Shown here: positions 35,244-43,531 of the stretch, piece by piece
How positions within the stretch are numbered: position 1 is the stretch's first letter
Layout of the letters: each line of letters starts with the position of its first letter
DNA from: DASSUW01 sp963806395
GTDB taxonomy: Bacteria; Actinomycetota; Thermoleophilia; Solirubrobacterales; Solirubrobacteraceae
Reading direction: 5' to 3'
Assembly: GCA_963806395.1 (NCBI GenBank)
Contig: CAWDYI010000008.1
Location: 124,001 to 188,000 of the forward strand
DNA length: 64,000 nucleotides
Notes under the pieces: generated by a model
Database searches by the model: none
The model's input: the letters and a program-made list of their open reading frames with translations, nothing else
What the model was told of the DNA's origin: nothing
Program-made: the position numbers and the translations under genes

Positions 35244-36898
35244 GACGGATCGAGATGCAGTCACGAATCGAGGCGGACTGGGTGGTCGTCGGCGGCGGTA
35301 GCGCCGGATGCGTGCTCGCCGCACGCCTGAGCGAGGATCCCGCGCGCGAGGTCGTGCTCCTGGAGGCGGGACCGGACTGGCGGGCGAGCGAGGCGCCGCC
35401 GGAGTTGCGCAGCCTGAACGGATGGCGCGCGCTCGCCGAGTCGGCGTGCGCGCCGTTCCAGTGGCGAGGGCTCGAGTCGCGGCGCACCCGCGCCCAGGAC
35501 CCGCGGCCGCATCTGCGAGGGCGGGGCCTCGGCGGCGGTTCGACGGTGAACGGGATGATGGCCTTACGCGCGGTTCCCGACGACTACGATCGCTGGGCCG
35601 CGTTCGGATGCCCCGGTTGGTCCTACGCCGACATGCTTCCGTACCTGCGGCGGATGGAGAGCGACGCCGACTTCGGCGACCGGCCATACCACGGGGCAGA
35701 CGGCCCGATTCCGGTCCAGCGCCTGCCGCGCGAGGCGTGGGGGCCGGCCGACAACGCACTCGCGGACGCTGCCCTCGGGCTCGGGCATCCATGGTCCGAC
35801 GACCACAACGCGCCCACGGCCACCGGCGTCTCGCCGTTCGGCCTCAATGCCCGTGACGGCGCACGCGTGACGACCAACGACGCATACCTGGAGCCGGCAC
35901 GCGAGCGGGCGAATCTGCGCGTCATCGGCGGCGCCACCGTCGAACGCGTGCTCATCGAGGCCGGCCGCGCCGCCGGCGTTCGGGTCCGTGTCGGCAGCGA
36001 CTGGATCGAGGTGCGGGCCCGCGGCATCGTGCTGTGCGCCGGCGCGATCCACTCGCCGGCGATCCTGCTGCGCTCGGGCATCGGCCCTGACGGGCCCGTC
36101 GTGCGGCTGCCCGTGGGACAGGGGATGCAGGAGCATCCGCTGGCGCTGTTCTGGCTCTTCCCGCGCCCGGACGCGCGGCCCGACGTTGACGCAAGGCAGG
36201 CCAACTGCCTCGTGCGCTACTCGTCCGAGCTCGAGGACGCGGGCTCCAACGACATGATGATCGCGTCGGTCAACCAGACGCCGGCCCTGCCGGAGGACAC
36301 TCCGTCGCACCTCGCGGTGGACCACGAGAGCGGGACGTGGGGAGGCGTCGGCGGCGGCCATGCGGCCGGCGGCCCCGGGCTCCTGTGCGTGTGGGCGAAC
36401 CAGCAGCGGGGGCGGGGGTGGCTCGCCCTGACGTCGCCCGACCCCGATGTCGGGCCGCGGCTCGAGCAGCAGCTCCTCGACGACGCCGGCGACCTGCGGC
36501 GCCTGCGCGACGGCGTCAAGCGATGCCTGCAGCTGGCTGCCACCGGCGCGTTCGATGCAGCCTTCGAGCACATCGCCATCGACCCGACCGGCACCGGCCT
36601 CGAGACGCTGTCCGACGACGCGGCGATCGACGCGTGGCTGATGGCGTCGGTTGGCGACACCGGTCACATCTGCGGCACCTGCCGCATGGGTGCGCCCGAC
36701 GACCGGCGGACCGTCGTGGACCCCTCGGGCCGTGTGCTCGGAGTCGACGACCTCTGGGTGGCCGATGCGTCCGTGTTCCCGGAAGTGCCCCGCGCGAACA
36801 CGAACCTGCCCACGATCGCAGCCGCCGAGCGGCTGTCGGACCTGATCCGGGGCGTCCCGACGGCGGCGGCGGCGGCGACCGAGCACGTCGCTGCCTAG
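35240..36898 (+). CDS. GMC-family FAD oxidoreductase (alcohol/choline dehydrogenase-like)
   Basis: This is a 552-residue GMC flavoenzyme. The FAD fold is WVVVGGGSAGCVLAARLSED (14-33), the GMC signature is RGRGLGGGSTVNGMM (93-107), and the C-terminal catalytic region has TGHICGTCRMG and ADASVFPEVPRANTNLPTIA. It oxidises an alcohol to an aldehyde or ketone. The GTG at 35240 overlaps the microprotein stop; an ATG six codons later is an alternative start. The zinc alcohol dehydrogenase follows after 12 bp. Confidence 0.88.
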   Translation: MRRIEMQSRIEADWVVVGGGSAGCVLAARLSEDPAREVVLLEAGPDWRASEAPPELRSLNGWRALAESACAPFQWRGLESRRTRAQDPRPHLRGRGLGGGSTVNGMMALRAVPDDYDRWAAFGCPGWSYADMLPYLRRMESDADFGDRPYHGADGPIPVQRLPREAWGPADNALADAALGLGHPWSDDHNAPTATGVSPFGLNARDGARVTTNDAYLEPARERANLRVIGGATVERVLIEAGRAAGVRVRVGSDWIEVRARGIVLCAGAIHSPAILLRSGIGPDGPVVRLPVGQGMQEHPLALFWLFPRPDARPDVDARQANCLVRYSSELEDAGSNDMMIASVNQTPALPEDTPSHLAVDHESGTWGGVGGGHAAGGPGLLCVWANQQRGRGWLALTSPDPDVGPRLEQQLLDDAGDLRRLRDGVKRCLQLAATGAFDAAFEHIAIDPTGTGLETLSDDAAIDAWLMASVGDTGHICGTCRMGAPDDRRTVVDPSGRVLGVDDLWVADASVFPEVPRANTNLPTIAAAERLSDLIRGVPTAAAAATEHVAA

Positions 36899-36910
36899 AG
36901 ACAACGACGC

Positions 36911-37942
36911 GTGCGCGCCTACCGGCTGATCGGCGCGGGTCGCGCGGAGCTCGTCGACCTGCCGATCCCAGAGCCGGGGCCGGGCGAGGTCCTGCTTCGG
37001 GTGCTGGCCGCGGGCGTCTGCCGGACGGATCTGGACCTGCTGCGGAGCGGCGGCGACGGGCTCGCATTGCCGGTGACGCTCGGCCACGAGATCGTGGGCG
37101 AGGTGGTGGCGCCGGGCGAGGGCGTGACGTCCCCCGGTCCCGGGGCCGTCGTGGCGGTCTACGAGCTGCTCGGCTGCGGCCGGTGCAGCGCGTGCACCCG
37201 CGGTCACGACAACGTGTGCCGGGATCTCGTCCCCGGCGCCATCGGCATCACGCGCGACGGAGGCATGGCCCACCACGTCATCGCCCCAGCGCGCAACCTC
37301 GTGCCGCTCGGCGACGTCGATCCAGTCCACGCCGCCCCGCTCACCGACGCCGGGATGACGGCGCTGCACGCCGTCGAGCGCGCTCGGCCGTTCCTCGAGC
37401 CCGGAGCGACGGCCGCCGTCGTCGGCATCGGCGGCCTCGGCCACCTCGCGGTGCAGTTCCTACGGGCGACGTCCAAGGTCCGCGTTCTCGCCGTGGACGT
37501 CGACAGCGCTCGCCTGGACTTCGCCGCCGAGACCGGCGCCGACGACGGCGTCTTGACGGGACCAGATGCCGCAGATGGCATCGTCGCAGCGAACGCCGGT
37601 CGCAAGGTCGATGTCGTCTTTGACTTCGTCGGCGCCCAGCAGACCCTCGACCTCGCCGCGGCGGTCACGGCGCGCGGGGGGGCGATCGTGGTCACCGGCG
37701 GCGGCGGCGGAAGGCTCTCCATCACCGCGCAGATGGGAGCCGGGGGGACACCCGACCGCGAGATCACGATGATCCACACGTTCGGCGGCACCCGCGACGA
37801 CCTCCTGCGCGCGCTCGCGCTCGCCGAGGCCGGCCGGGTTCGCACGCATGTCGAGGTCTTCGACCTCACGGCCGCCGGCCGGGTGCTGGCCGACCTGGAG
37901 ACCGGAAAGGTGCTCGGACGGGCAGTGCTGGTGGCAGCCTGA
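36911..37942 (+). CDS. Zinc-dependent alcohol dehydrogenase (MDR)
   Basis: This is a 343-residue zinc MDR enzyme. The catalytic zinc ligands are Cys37 (GVCRTD) and His59 (LGHE); the structural site is Cys89, Cys92, Cys95 and Cys103. The coenzyme fold is VVGIGGLGHLAVQFLRA, like the Adh group with relaxed alcohol range. It starts with GTG 36911 and is the last gene of the regulated GMC operon. The segment AVYELLGCGRC is unusual for the family. Confidence 0.87.
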   Translation: MRAYRLIGAGRAELVDLPIPEPGPGEVLLRVLAAGVCRTDLDLLRSGGDGLALPVTLGHEIVGEVVAPGEGVTSPGPGAVVAVYELLGCGRCSACTRGHDNVCRDLVPGAIGITRDGGMAHHVIAPARNLVPLGDVDPVHAAPLTDAGMTALHAVERARPFLEPGATAAVVGIGGLGHLAVQFLRATSKVRVLAVDVDSARLDFAAETGADDGVLTGPDAADGIVAANAGRKVDVVFDFVGAQQTLDLAAAVTARGGAIVVTGGGGGRLSITAQMGAGGTPDREITMIHTFGGTRDDLLRALALAEAGRVRTHVEVFDLTAAGRVLADLETGKVLGRAVLVAA

Positions 37943-37959
37943 CGCGGTCCGCACCTGCC

Positions 37960-38225
37960 TGCGGGGAACACGCCGGGGGACACAAGTGTGAGCGAGACTC
38001 GCACGGCGCCGCGCAGGGCCGCGAGATTCCGGAATCCGGAGCGGGGGACACGCGGAATGTATTCCGCGTGTCCGGCCAGCGAGAACATGCCGATTTGCAG
38101 CCACTTCCCATGCCGGAGGAGGGACTCGAACCCCCGACACGCGGATCATGATTCCGCTGCTCCTTGGCTCTACAGCGCCGTTTGCGGGGGCTGGGGGTCA
38201 CAAAAGGGGACGGAATCGCGCGCGC
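37960..38225. repeat. Attachment-site module A (tRNA 3' fragment plus flanks)
   Basis: This is the gene-free stretch after the alcohol dehydrogenase. It contains a 28-bp palindrome (38046-38073, 13-bp arms GGACACGCGGAAT / ATTCCGCGTGTCC) and, 37 bp later, 38111-38162, which equals the 3' 52 bases of the tRNA at 56911-56962 with one mismatch. The same order with similar flanks recurs at 50028-50285. Lacking the 5' half, it is not a functional tRNA but a duplicated integration core. Confidence 0.75.
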
Positions 38226-38269
38226 GTGTGGCCGTCCCCGCGTGCGCCGCGTCGGTCATGCTCGTCCCG

Positions 38270-38542
38270 TCAATCGCGAGGATCGGGTGCCGGACTTCTT
38301 GGGGCGACCGACCGCGCTCCCCGTTGGACGATCTGGAGAAGTCCGGGTCGGTACGCCCGACACGCCTGCTTCGCCAGGCGAATTCGAGCGTCGGTGCGGA
38401 TCAGATCGACACGCCCGAACCTCGTCGTGACTCCTCGGGGGTTCGTCGCGAGTGCGCCCGACACGTAGGTGACGAAGGACGCGCTGATTAGGACAGTGAG
38501 CGCGAGCGCCATGCTGATCATCTTGTGACTGCGGAGGTTCAT
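38270..38542 (-). CDS. Small secreted or membrane-anchored hypothetical protein
   Basis: This is a 90-residue protein. AAGGAG lies 6 nt before the ATG, so translation is credible. The N-terminus MNLRSHKMISMALALTVLIS is a signal peptide or anchor. The rest is basic with no recognised domain. It follows another small gene with an almost identical ribosome site and start context, suggesting a two-gene unit on the minus strand. Confidence 0.55.
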   Translation of the reverse strand: MNLRSHKMISMALALTVLISASFVTYVSGALATNPRGVTTRFGRVDLIRTDARIRLAKQACRAYRPGLLQIVQRGARSVAPRSPAPDPRD

Positions 38543-38602
38543 GGGTCTCTCCTTGCTCGAGGATCTTGGGTGACGGCGGCGCTGTGGATCGCGCCCGGCG
38601 TG

Positions 38603-38767
38603 TCAAGCGGCGGTGGCCGCCTGACCGCCGGCAGCGCTCTGCCTGCGGTGGACGACCGCGAGGACGCTCCCCAGGGCGAGCAGGATCAGCCCGAGCATGC
38701 CGGCGGCGCCGAGGCCGGCGAGCGCCAAGCCGAGCGCGGCGGAGCGGGCGAGTCGACGGCGGTTCAT
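38603..38767 (-). CDS. 54-residue single-span membrane protein
   Basis: The start ATG 38767 follows AAGGAG. The protein has a basic N-terminus (MNRRRLARS), then a long Ala/Gly/Leu hydrophobic span of about 30 residues, then a short basic tail. There is no family assignment. It lies upstream of the 90-residue secreted protein, and both may be membrane peptides of the island. Confidence 0.5.
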   Translation of the reverse strand: MNRRRLARSAALGLALAGLGAAGMLGLILLALGSVLAVVHRRQSAAGGQAATAA

Positions 38768-38884
38768 GGGTGCTCCTTGTGGTCTTGACCGCCCGGTGCG
38801 GTCGTTCGCGACGCACCCTGCGCCACCGCGGTCAACGCCGCCGGGGCGAAGCAGTAGACGGCGGTAAACAGCGCCTATCGCTGT

Positions 38885-39151
38885 GTGCGTGCCGCTGCTA
38901 CGGTCGGCTGGAAGTTCCGGCTTCTTGGACCACTGGAGGTGGTCGAGCACGATCGGGTGCTCGTGCTGGGGGGGCGGCGCGCAACGTGCGCTATTTGCGT
39001 GCTGTTGCTGCACGCGAACGAGGTGGTCTCGGCCGGCCGTCTGATCGACGGGCTGTGGGGCCAGGCGCCGCCGGCGACCGCGGGGAAGATCGTCCAGGTC
39101 TACGTGTCCAGGCTGCGCAAGGAGCTCGGTACCTGCAGTCCCTGCAACGCG
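38885..39151 (+). pseudogene. SARP/BTAD-type regulator, N-terminal fragment
   Basis: The first 82 residues match the winged-helix DNA-binding domain of SARP-like activators: WKFRLLGPLEVV, HANEVVSAGRLIDGLWG and VQVYVSRLRKELG. Similarity stops at about 39130, where the frame enters antisense sequence of the LAL gene end. The BTAD and later domains are gone, so this is a deletion remnant. Confidence 0.75.
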
Positions 39152-41770
39152 TCACAAATCTCGGCGGTCGTTAACGCCCAGCTTGTGCATCGCCCGGTAC
39201 AGGTGCGTCTCGACCGTGCGCACGGACAGGACCAGATGGTCGGCGATCTCGGCGTTCGAGAGCTTGCGGCGCGCGAGCTCGACGAGCTGCGCCTCGCGCG
39301 AGGTGAGCGTCGTCGGCGGGCCGTCGAGCCCGTCGATCGCGGGCGGCTCGGCGCCCTGGCCGCGCACATGCAGTTCGCGCGCGCGGGCGGCCGCACGCCG
39401 CGCGGAGTCCTCGCGCCCCGCCGTGATGAACGCGCGGCCGGCATCGACGGCCGCCTCGACGCCGTACGTGAGCGCCCCGATCGATGCCATCTCGTCGGCG
39501 ACGGCGAGGAGCGCCTCGCCGTCGCGCGCCGCGCGCGCGTCCGCGTGGTTGGCGTAAGCCTGCACGAGCCGCGCGTCGCAGCGTGGCGCCAACCGGGCCA
39601 GCTCGGCCGCGACCGCCGCGGCGGGCGCGTCCGCCCGCATGGCCTCGTAGACGAGCTGGGCCGCGTAACCAGGCATGTAGGACAACGCGCCTGCGTCGTC
39701 GAGGAACCGCCGGGCGCCCGCGGCGCTGCCGTCGATGCGGGCCGCCCACCCCTCGGCGCGCGCCACGTATGCCGCCTGAGTCGACAGCGGAGTGCGGCCG
39801 GCGAGCGCGGCGTGCATCCGTTCCAGCGAGGCGATCGCACCGCGGGGGTCGCCCGTGAAGTAGTCGATCCCGACGCGCATCGCGCGGACGTGGATCAGCG
39901 TCCCGAAGGTGTCCTGCTGCTCGAAGTGGAGCTCGGCCTCCTCGTACCAGCGGGCGGCGTCGCGGTAGCGGCCGGCGAGGAAGTTCGTGTATCCGAGGCT
40001 GAACGCCGCATGGCCCGCGGCCTCATGGTCGTTCACGCGCACGGCGTCTTGCAGCGTCCTGCCCATAAAGGCGTCGAGCGCCGGGAGGTTCTCGCCCGAT
40101 TCGAACGCGATCAGCCGCCCGATGCCGAGCGCCAGAGCGTCGCCGTGGTCACGCAGCGGCAGGCGCGGCCGTTGGCGGCGCGCCAGCTCGTCGGCCTCGC
40201 GCGTCTGGCCCATGAAGAACAGCCACACGGCCAGGCGCCGCTCCGCCATCGCACGTGTGGCGGCATCGACGTCCGGATCCGCGAGCAGGCTCCGCAGCGA
40301 CGCGACCGACTCGTCGTGCTCCCCGCCTGCGGCGGCGTAGACGAGTCGTAGCGGGAGCAGCTGCCGCTGCCACGTCGCGTCGGCCGACCAGCCACGCGCG
40401 TCGTCGAGCAGCGCGCGCGTCTCGGCCTCGCGGTACAGGCCCCAGAAGAGCACCTCGACGCACGCCTCGAGGTACTCGAGCCCGAGCTTGTCCGGAAGGA
40501 CGTCATCAGCGACCGATGCGAGCGCCCTCTCGGCGTCTTCGTAGTGCTTGCGGAGCGCGTGCGCGCGCGCCAGCGCGAGCGCGGCGGGCAACCCCGCGCC
40601 GAGCGCGCACGCCCGCTCGGCGAGCTGCGCTCCGAGCTCCGGGTCGCCGGCGACGTTCGCGGCCCGCGCTGCGTCGACGAGCAGGTCGGCCGGGATCTCC
40701 GCGCCCGCGTCGAGCAGCAGACGCGCAACACGCAGCGCCTCGGTAGGCCCGAGCTGATCACGCTCGCGGATCGTGTCAGCCACGCGCAGCCGATGACGGC
40801 GGGCGAGCAGGACCGGGAGCTCCTGCCGGAGCACCTCGCCGTGCAGCGGATGTGCGAGGCGCACAACGTCACCCTCGACCGCGACGAGCCCGCGCGACTC
40901 GAGCTCAACCAGCGCGGCATAGTCGGCGAGGCCGGCGACCTCGTCGAGGGTCAACGGCTCACCGATCGCGAGAAGCTCCAGCGCTCTACGTTCCTCGCTG
41001 CCGAGGCCCGCCATCCGGCGCGACACGAGCTCGGCGAGCGAAGGGCTGATCGCCGGCCGGCCCGAAAGCCGCCACAGGCCGCGCGTGCACGTGAGGGTGC
41101 CGGCGTCGACCGCGGCGGAGACAAGCTCGCGCACGTAGAGCGCGTTGCCCTGGCTCGTCTCGACGATCCAGCGCAGCGCGGCCTGCTCGAGCGGGCCGTC
41201 GAGCGCGGCCTCGACCAGCATCGCGACCACCTCGTCGCTCAAGCGTCGCAGCTCCATGCGCCGCGCGCCGGCGTCCTTCCACAGCGACACGATCGCGTCC
41301 GGGCACGGCTCGCCCGAGCGCACGGTGGCGATCACGAACGCCGTGGCCGTGTTCGTGAGGTGCAGGACGAGGGCGGCCGACACCGGATCGAGCAGCTGCG
41401 CGTCGTCGACGCTGAGGACGATCCGGCGTCCGCCGGCTCGCTCGACGAGCACGTCGGCGCTATGCCGCATGAGCCGCAGCGTGTCGTCGGACCGCGCGTC
41501 GTCCGGGATGAGGCTGGCGAACGCGCCGAGCGGCACCGCCGCGGCGCTGCTCGTCGCCTGCACCCAGCCGACCAGCGCCCCGTCCCGCGCGGCGGCCGCG
41601 TGCGCTTCGCGAGCGAGGCGTGACTTGCCGACGCCGGCGGCCGCGCTGAGCACGACGCCGCAGCACGCGCCGTCGCCGCGTGCGGACGCGATGTCCCCGA
41701 GCTCGAGGTCGCGTCCCGTCAGCGGCCAGACGGCGCTGGCGATCGAACCCGGTGCCGACCCGCCGACCAC
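39152..41770 (-). CDS. LAL-type LuxR-family regulator (ATPase plus HTH)
   Basis: This 872-residue regulator has an N-terminal AAA/STAND ATPase (Walker A AAAGVGKS at 43-50, Walker B-like RIVLSVDDAQLLD), a long helical-repeat middle, and a C-terminal LuxR helix-turn-helix (LTSREAQLVELARRKLSNAE, then RTVETHLYRAMHKLG). The end, GVNDRRDL, is a few residues shorter than usual, at the junction with the SARP fragment. GTG 41770 is the assigned start. It is divergent from a secreted-protein gene, with the palindrome CTACGTAG in the shared gap, so it may control the motif-bearing secreted genes. Confidence 0.86.
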   Translation of the reverse strand: MVGGSAPGSIASAVWPLTGRDLELGDIASARGDGACCGVVLSAAAGVGKSRLAREAHAAAARDGALVGWVQATSSAAAVPLGAFASLIPDDARSDDTLRLMRHSADVLVERAGGRRIVLSVDDAQLLDPVSAALVLHLTNTATAFVIATVRSGEPCPDAIVSLWKDAGARRMELRRLSDEVVAMLVEAALDGPLEQAALRWIVETSQGNALYVRELVSAAVDAGTLTCTRGLWRLSGRPAISPSLAELVSRRMAGLGSEERRALELLAIGEPLTLDEVAGLADYAALVELESRGLVAVEGDVVRLAHPLHGEVLRQELPVLLARRHRLRVADTIRERDQLGPTEALRVARLLLDAGAEIPADLLVDAARAANVAGDPELGAQLAERACALGAGLPAALALARAHALRKHYEDAERALASVADDVLPDKLGLEYLEACVEVLFWGLYREAETRALLDDARGWSADATWQRQLLPLRLVYAAAGGEHDESVASLRSLLADPDVDAATRAMAERRLAVWLFFMGQTREADELARRQRPRLPLRDHGDALALGIGRLIAFESGENLPALDAFMGRTLQDAVRVNDHEAAGHAAFSLGYTNFLAGRYRDAARWYEEAELHFEQQDTFGTLIHVRAMRVGIDYFTGDPRGAIASLERMHAALAGRTPLSTQAAYVARAEGWAARIDGSAAGARRFLDDAGALSYMPGYAAQLVYEAMRADAPAAAVAAELARLAPRCDARLVQAYANHADARAARDGEALLAVADEMASIGALTYGVEAAVDAGRAFITAGREDSARRAAARARELHVRGQGAEPPAIDGLDGPPTTLTSREAQLVELARRKLSNAEIADHLVLSVRTVETHLYRAMHKLGVNDRRDL

Positions 41771-41819
41771 TCACCAACTGTAATCGCCCCGCACGGCGGC
41801 TACAACCGTGCGCACACCA

Positions 41820-41863
41820 CTACGTAGAACCCGCACAAGATGACGTAGCGGCGTACTGAGGAC
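41820..41863 (+). promoter_or_regulatory. Shared upstream motif, secreted-protein gene 1
   Basis: The palindrome CTACGTAG (41820-41827) is followed by ACGTAGCGGCGTACTGAGGAC (41843-41863), 63 nt before the ATG. Very similar pairs lie upstream of the secreted-protein genes at 46440 and 48427. LuxR-type control is inferred. Confidence 0.5.
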
Positions 41864-41926
41864 AGGCGGAGCCGCGCACGGGAGGGTGCTCCCCGTGTCC
41901 CGCTCACACTCGCCGGAGGTCTCTCG

Positions 41927-42565
41927 ATGAAGCTGCTCCCCGCTCTGGTCGCCGCCGCCGCGCTGGCCGTCGTGACCAGTCACGTGGCGATCTCGACCGC
42001 GCTCGCCGCGCCCGCCGACCAGGTCACGTGCCCCGCCACCTTCACGGTTCTGCACGACGAGCACATCGGTCGGCTGGCGCTTCCGGCCGGGCCGTACACG
42101 GTCACGCTGCTCGACCGCTCGCCCGTGACCTGCGCGGCCGCGACCCGCCGGCTCGCCGCCTTCCTGCAGGACTTCGACGGCCGGCTGCCGGGCGGCTGGA
42201 AGGTGGAACCCGCCACCGCGACGTTCACCCGCGACGGCGACCCGACCTACGGCTTCCGGATCGCCCCCGCCGTCGCGCCGCAGCCGACGCCGACCGGCGG
42301 CGCCGTGTTCCCGGCCGGCCGGCGGTGCGCCGGGACGTTCCGCGTCATGCACGACGATCGCATCGGAGCGCTACGGCTTCCCGCCGGGCGCTACCGGGTT
42401 ACGCTCCGCCCGTCCGGTCGGCCGAGCTGCGCGGCGGCGTCGCGCTACCTCGCGCGCTTCCTCGACGACCCGAGCGGCCGGCTACCGCAGTCGTGGCGCG
42501 TGAACGCCTCCACCGGCGGGTTCAGCCGCCCCGGGGGCGCGGGCTTCCGGATCAAGCCGGCGTGA
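41927..42565 (+). CDS. Secreted protein with two tandem copies of an unknown ~75-residue domain
   Basis: This is a 212-residue protein with a signal peptide (about residues 1-28, ending STALAAP). The mature part is a tandem duplication. Repeat 1 starts CPATFTVLHDEHIGRLALPA and repeat 2 starts CAGTFRVMHDDRIGALRLPA. Each has LPAG.Y.VTL, a second Cys, a FL.D..GRLP..W.V block and ends GFRI.PA. The two Cys per repeat probably form a disulfide. I recognise no family. CCGGAGG lies 9 nt before the ATG. Its TGA overlaps the GTG of a membrane-protein gene. Confidence 0.75.
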   Translation: MKLLPALVAAAALAVVTSHVAISTALAAPADQVTCPATFTVLHDEHIGRLALPAGPYTVTLLDRSPVTCAAATRRLAAFLQDFDGRLPGGWKVEPATATFTRDGDPTYGFRIAPAVAPQPTPTGGAVFPAGRRCAGTFRVMHDDRIGALRLPAGRYRVTLRPSGRPSCAAASRYLARFLDDPSGRLPQSWRVNASTGGFSRPGGAGFRIKPA

Positions 42566-43277
42566 CGCTCGTGGATCCGTTCGGCGATCGCCTGCATCCC
42601 GGTCCCGGTACGGCGGTCGTCGTGCTTGCCGCCTTCCTGGTCGCGTTCCTGGCGATCCGCACGAGCGCGCGCCTGACCCGTAGCGTCTCGTGGTGGCCCG
42701 GCAGCGTGAAGTCCGACGGCATGCCGATCCACCACCTCGTCTGGGGCATCTGCCTGATGATGCTGTGCGGGTTCCTGGCCTTTGCGGCGCCGCTGCAGGC
42801 GCCGTGGTGGCACCTCGTGGCGATCGGCTTCGGCGTCGGCGCGGGCTTCACGCTCGACGAGTTCGCGCTTGGGTCCGCCTCGAGGACGCCTACTGGCGCG
42901 CCGAGGGCCGTTCGTCGTTCGACGCGGTGGTGTGCTCGTGCGCGTTCGCGGCGCTGGTGGTGATCGGGCTGCGGCCGTTCCGCCTCGACGACCCGGGTTC
43001 CGTGCTGGGAACCGAGCTCGTCGTGGCCGTCGTGCTGGGACTCGCGGCCGTGGCGTTCGCGAAGGGCCGGATCGTGCTCGGCGTGATCGGCCTGTTCATC
43101 CCGCTGGTCGCGCTCTTCGCTGCCGTCCGGCTGGGCCGCCCGCGCTCGCCGTGGGCGCGCCGGCGCTACGGCGGCGACGAACTCGCGCGGTCGCAGTGGC
43201 GCTTCGCGCCCACGCGCCCGCTCGCACGCAGCTACCGCCGCATCGGCGACCTCGTCGCCGGGCCCCCTTCTCCGTAA
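42562..43277 (+). pseudogene. Multi-span membrane protein with one-base deletion
   Basis: The frame from GTG 42562 encodes membrane segments and the block IHHLVWGICLMMLCGFLAFA ... GAGFTLDEFAL, which I associate with a conserved actinobacterial integral membrane family. At about 42870 it runs into SASRTP. The neighbouring frame continues with VRLEDAYWRAEGRSSFDAVV and further spans to a stop at 43277. Restoring one base gives DEFALWVRLEDAYW, so a single deletion splits the gene. It overlaps the secreted-protein gene by GTGA. Confidence 0.75.
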
Positions 43278-43300
43278 CCCCCAGAACCAAGAGCACAACC

Positions 43301-43531
43301 GTGACCGCTCGCGTCGCGAGCCCGAAGCTCGTCATACTGGCGATGATCTGTGCGGTGGCGATGATGTTCATCGACCAGACGATCGTCAGCCTCGCCATCC
43401 CGAACCTCCAGACGGAGCAGTCGCTGTCCGCGACGGCGACCCAGTGGATCGTCAACGGGTATCCCTCTCGCTCGCCGCGCTGGCCGCCATCGCGGTGGTC
43501 TCCGCCTCCGCGAACCGGTAGCGTCGCCCTC
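43301..43531 (+). pseudogene. DHA2-type MFS transporter, N-terminal fragment
   Basis: GTG 43301 starts a frame with the first transmembrane helix and following loop of a DHA2 drug-efflux transporter (MICAVAMMFIDQTIVSLAIP, then ATQWIVNGY). After NGY the frame becomes SPRWPPSRW, which other frames explain as NGYLLSLAAL-like with an indel. Only about 65 residues remain. The broken frame reads straight into the sedolisin gene, which a gene caller could fuse. Confidence 0.75.

Noticed and set aside
38111..38162. A second tRNA-CAU gene at this position
   Set aside because: Only the 3' 52 bases are present; the D arm and 5' acceptor strand are missing, so it is an attachment-site duplicate. The same applies to 50175-50226.
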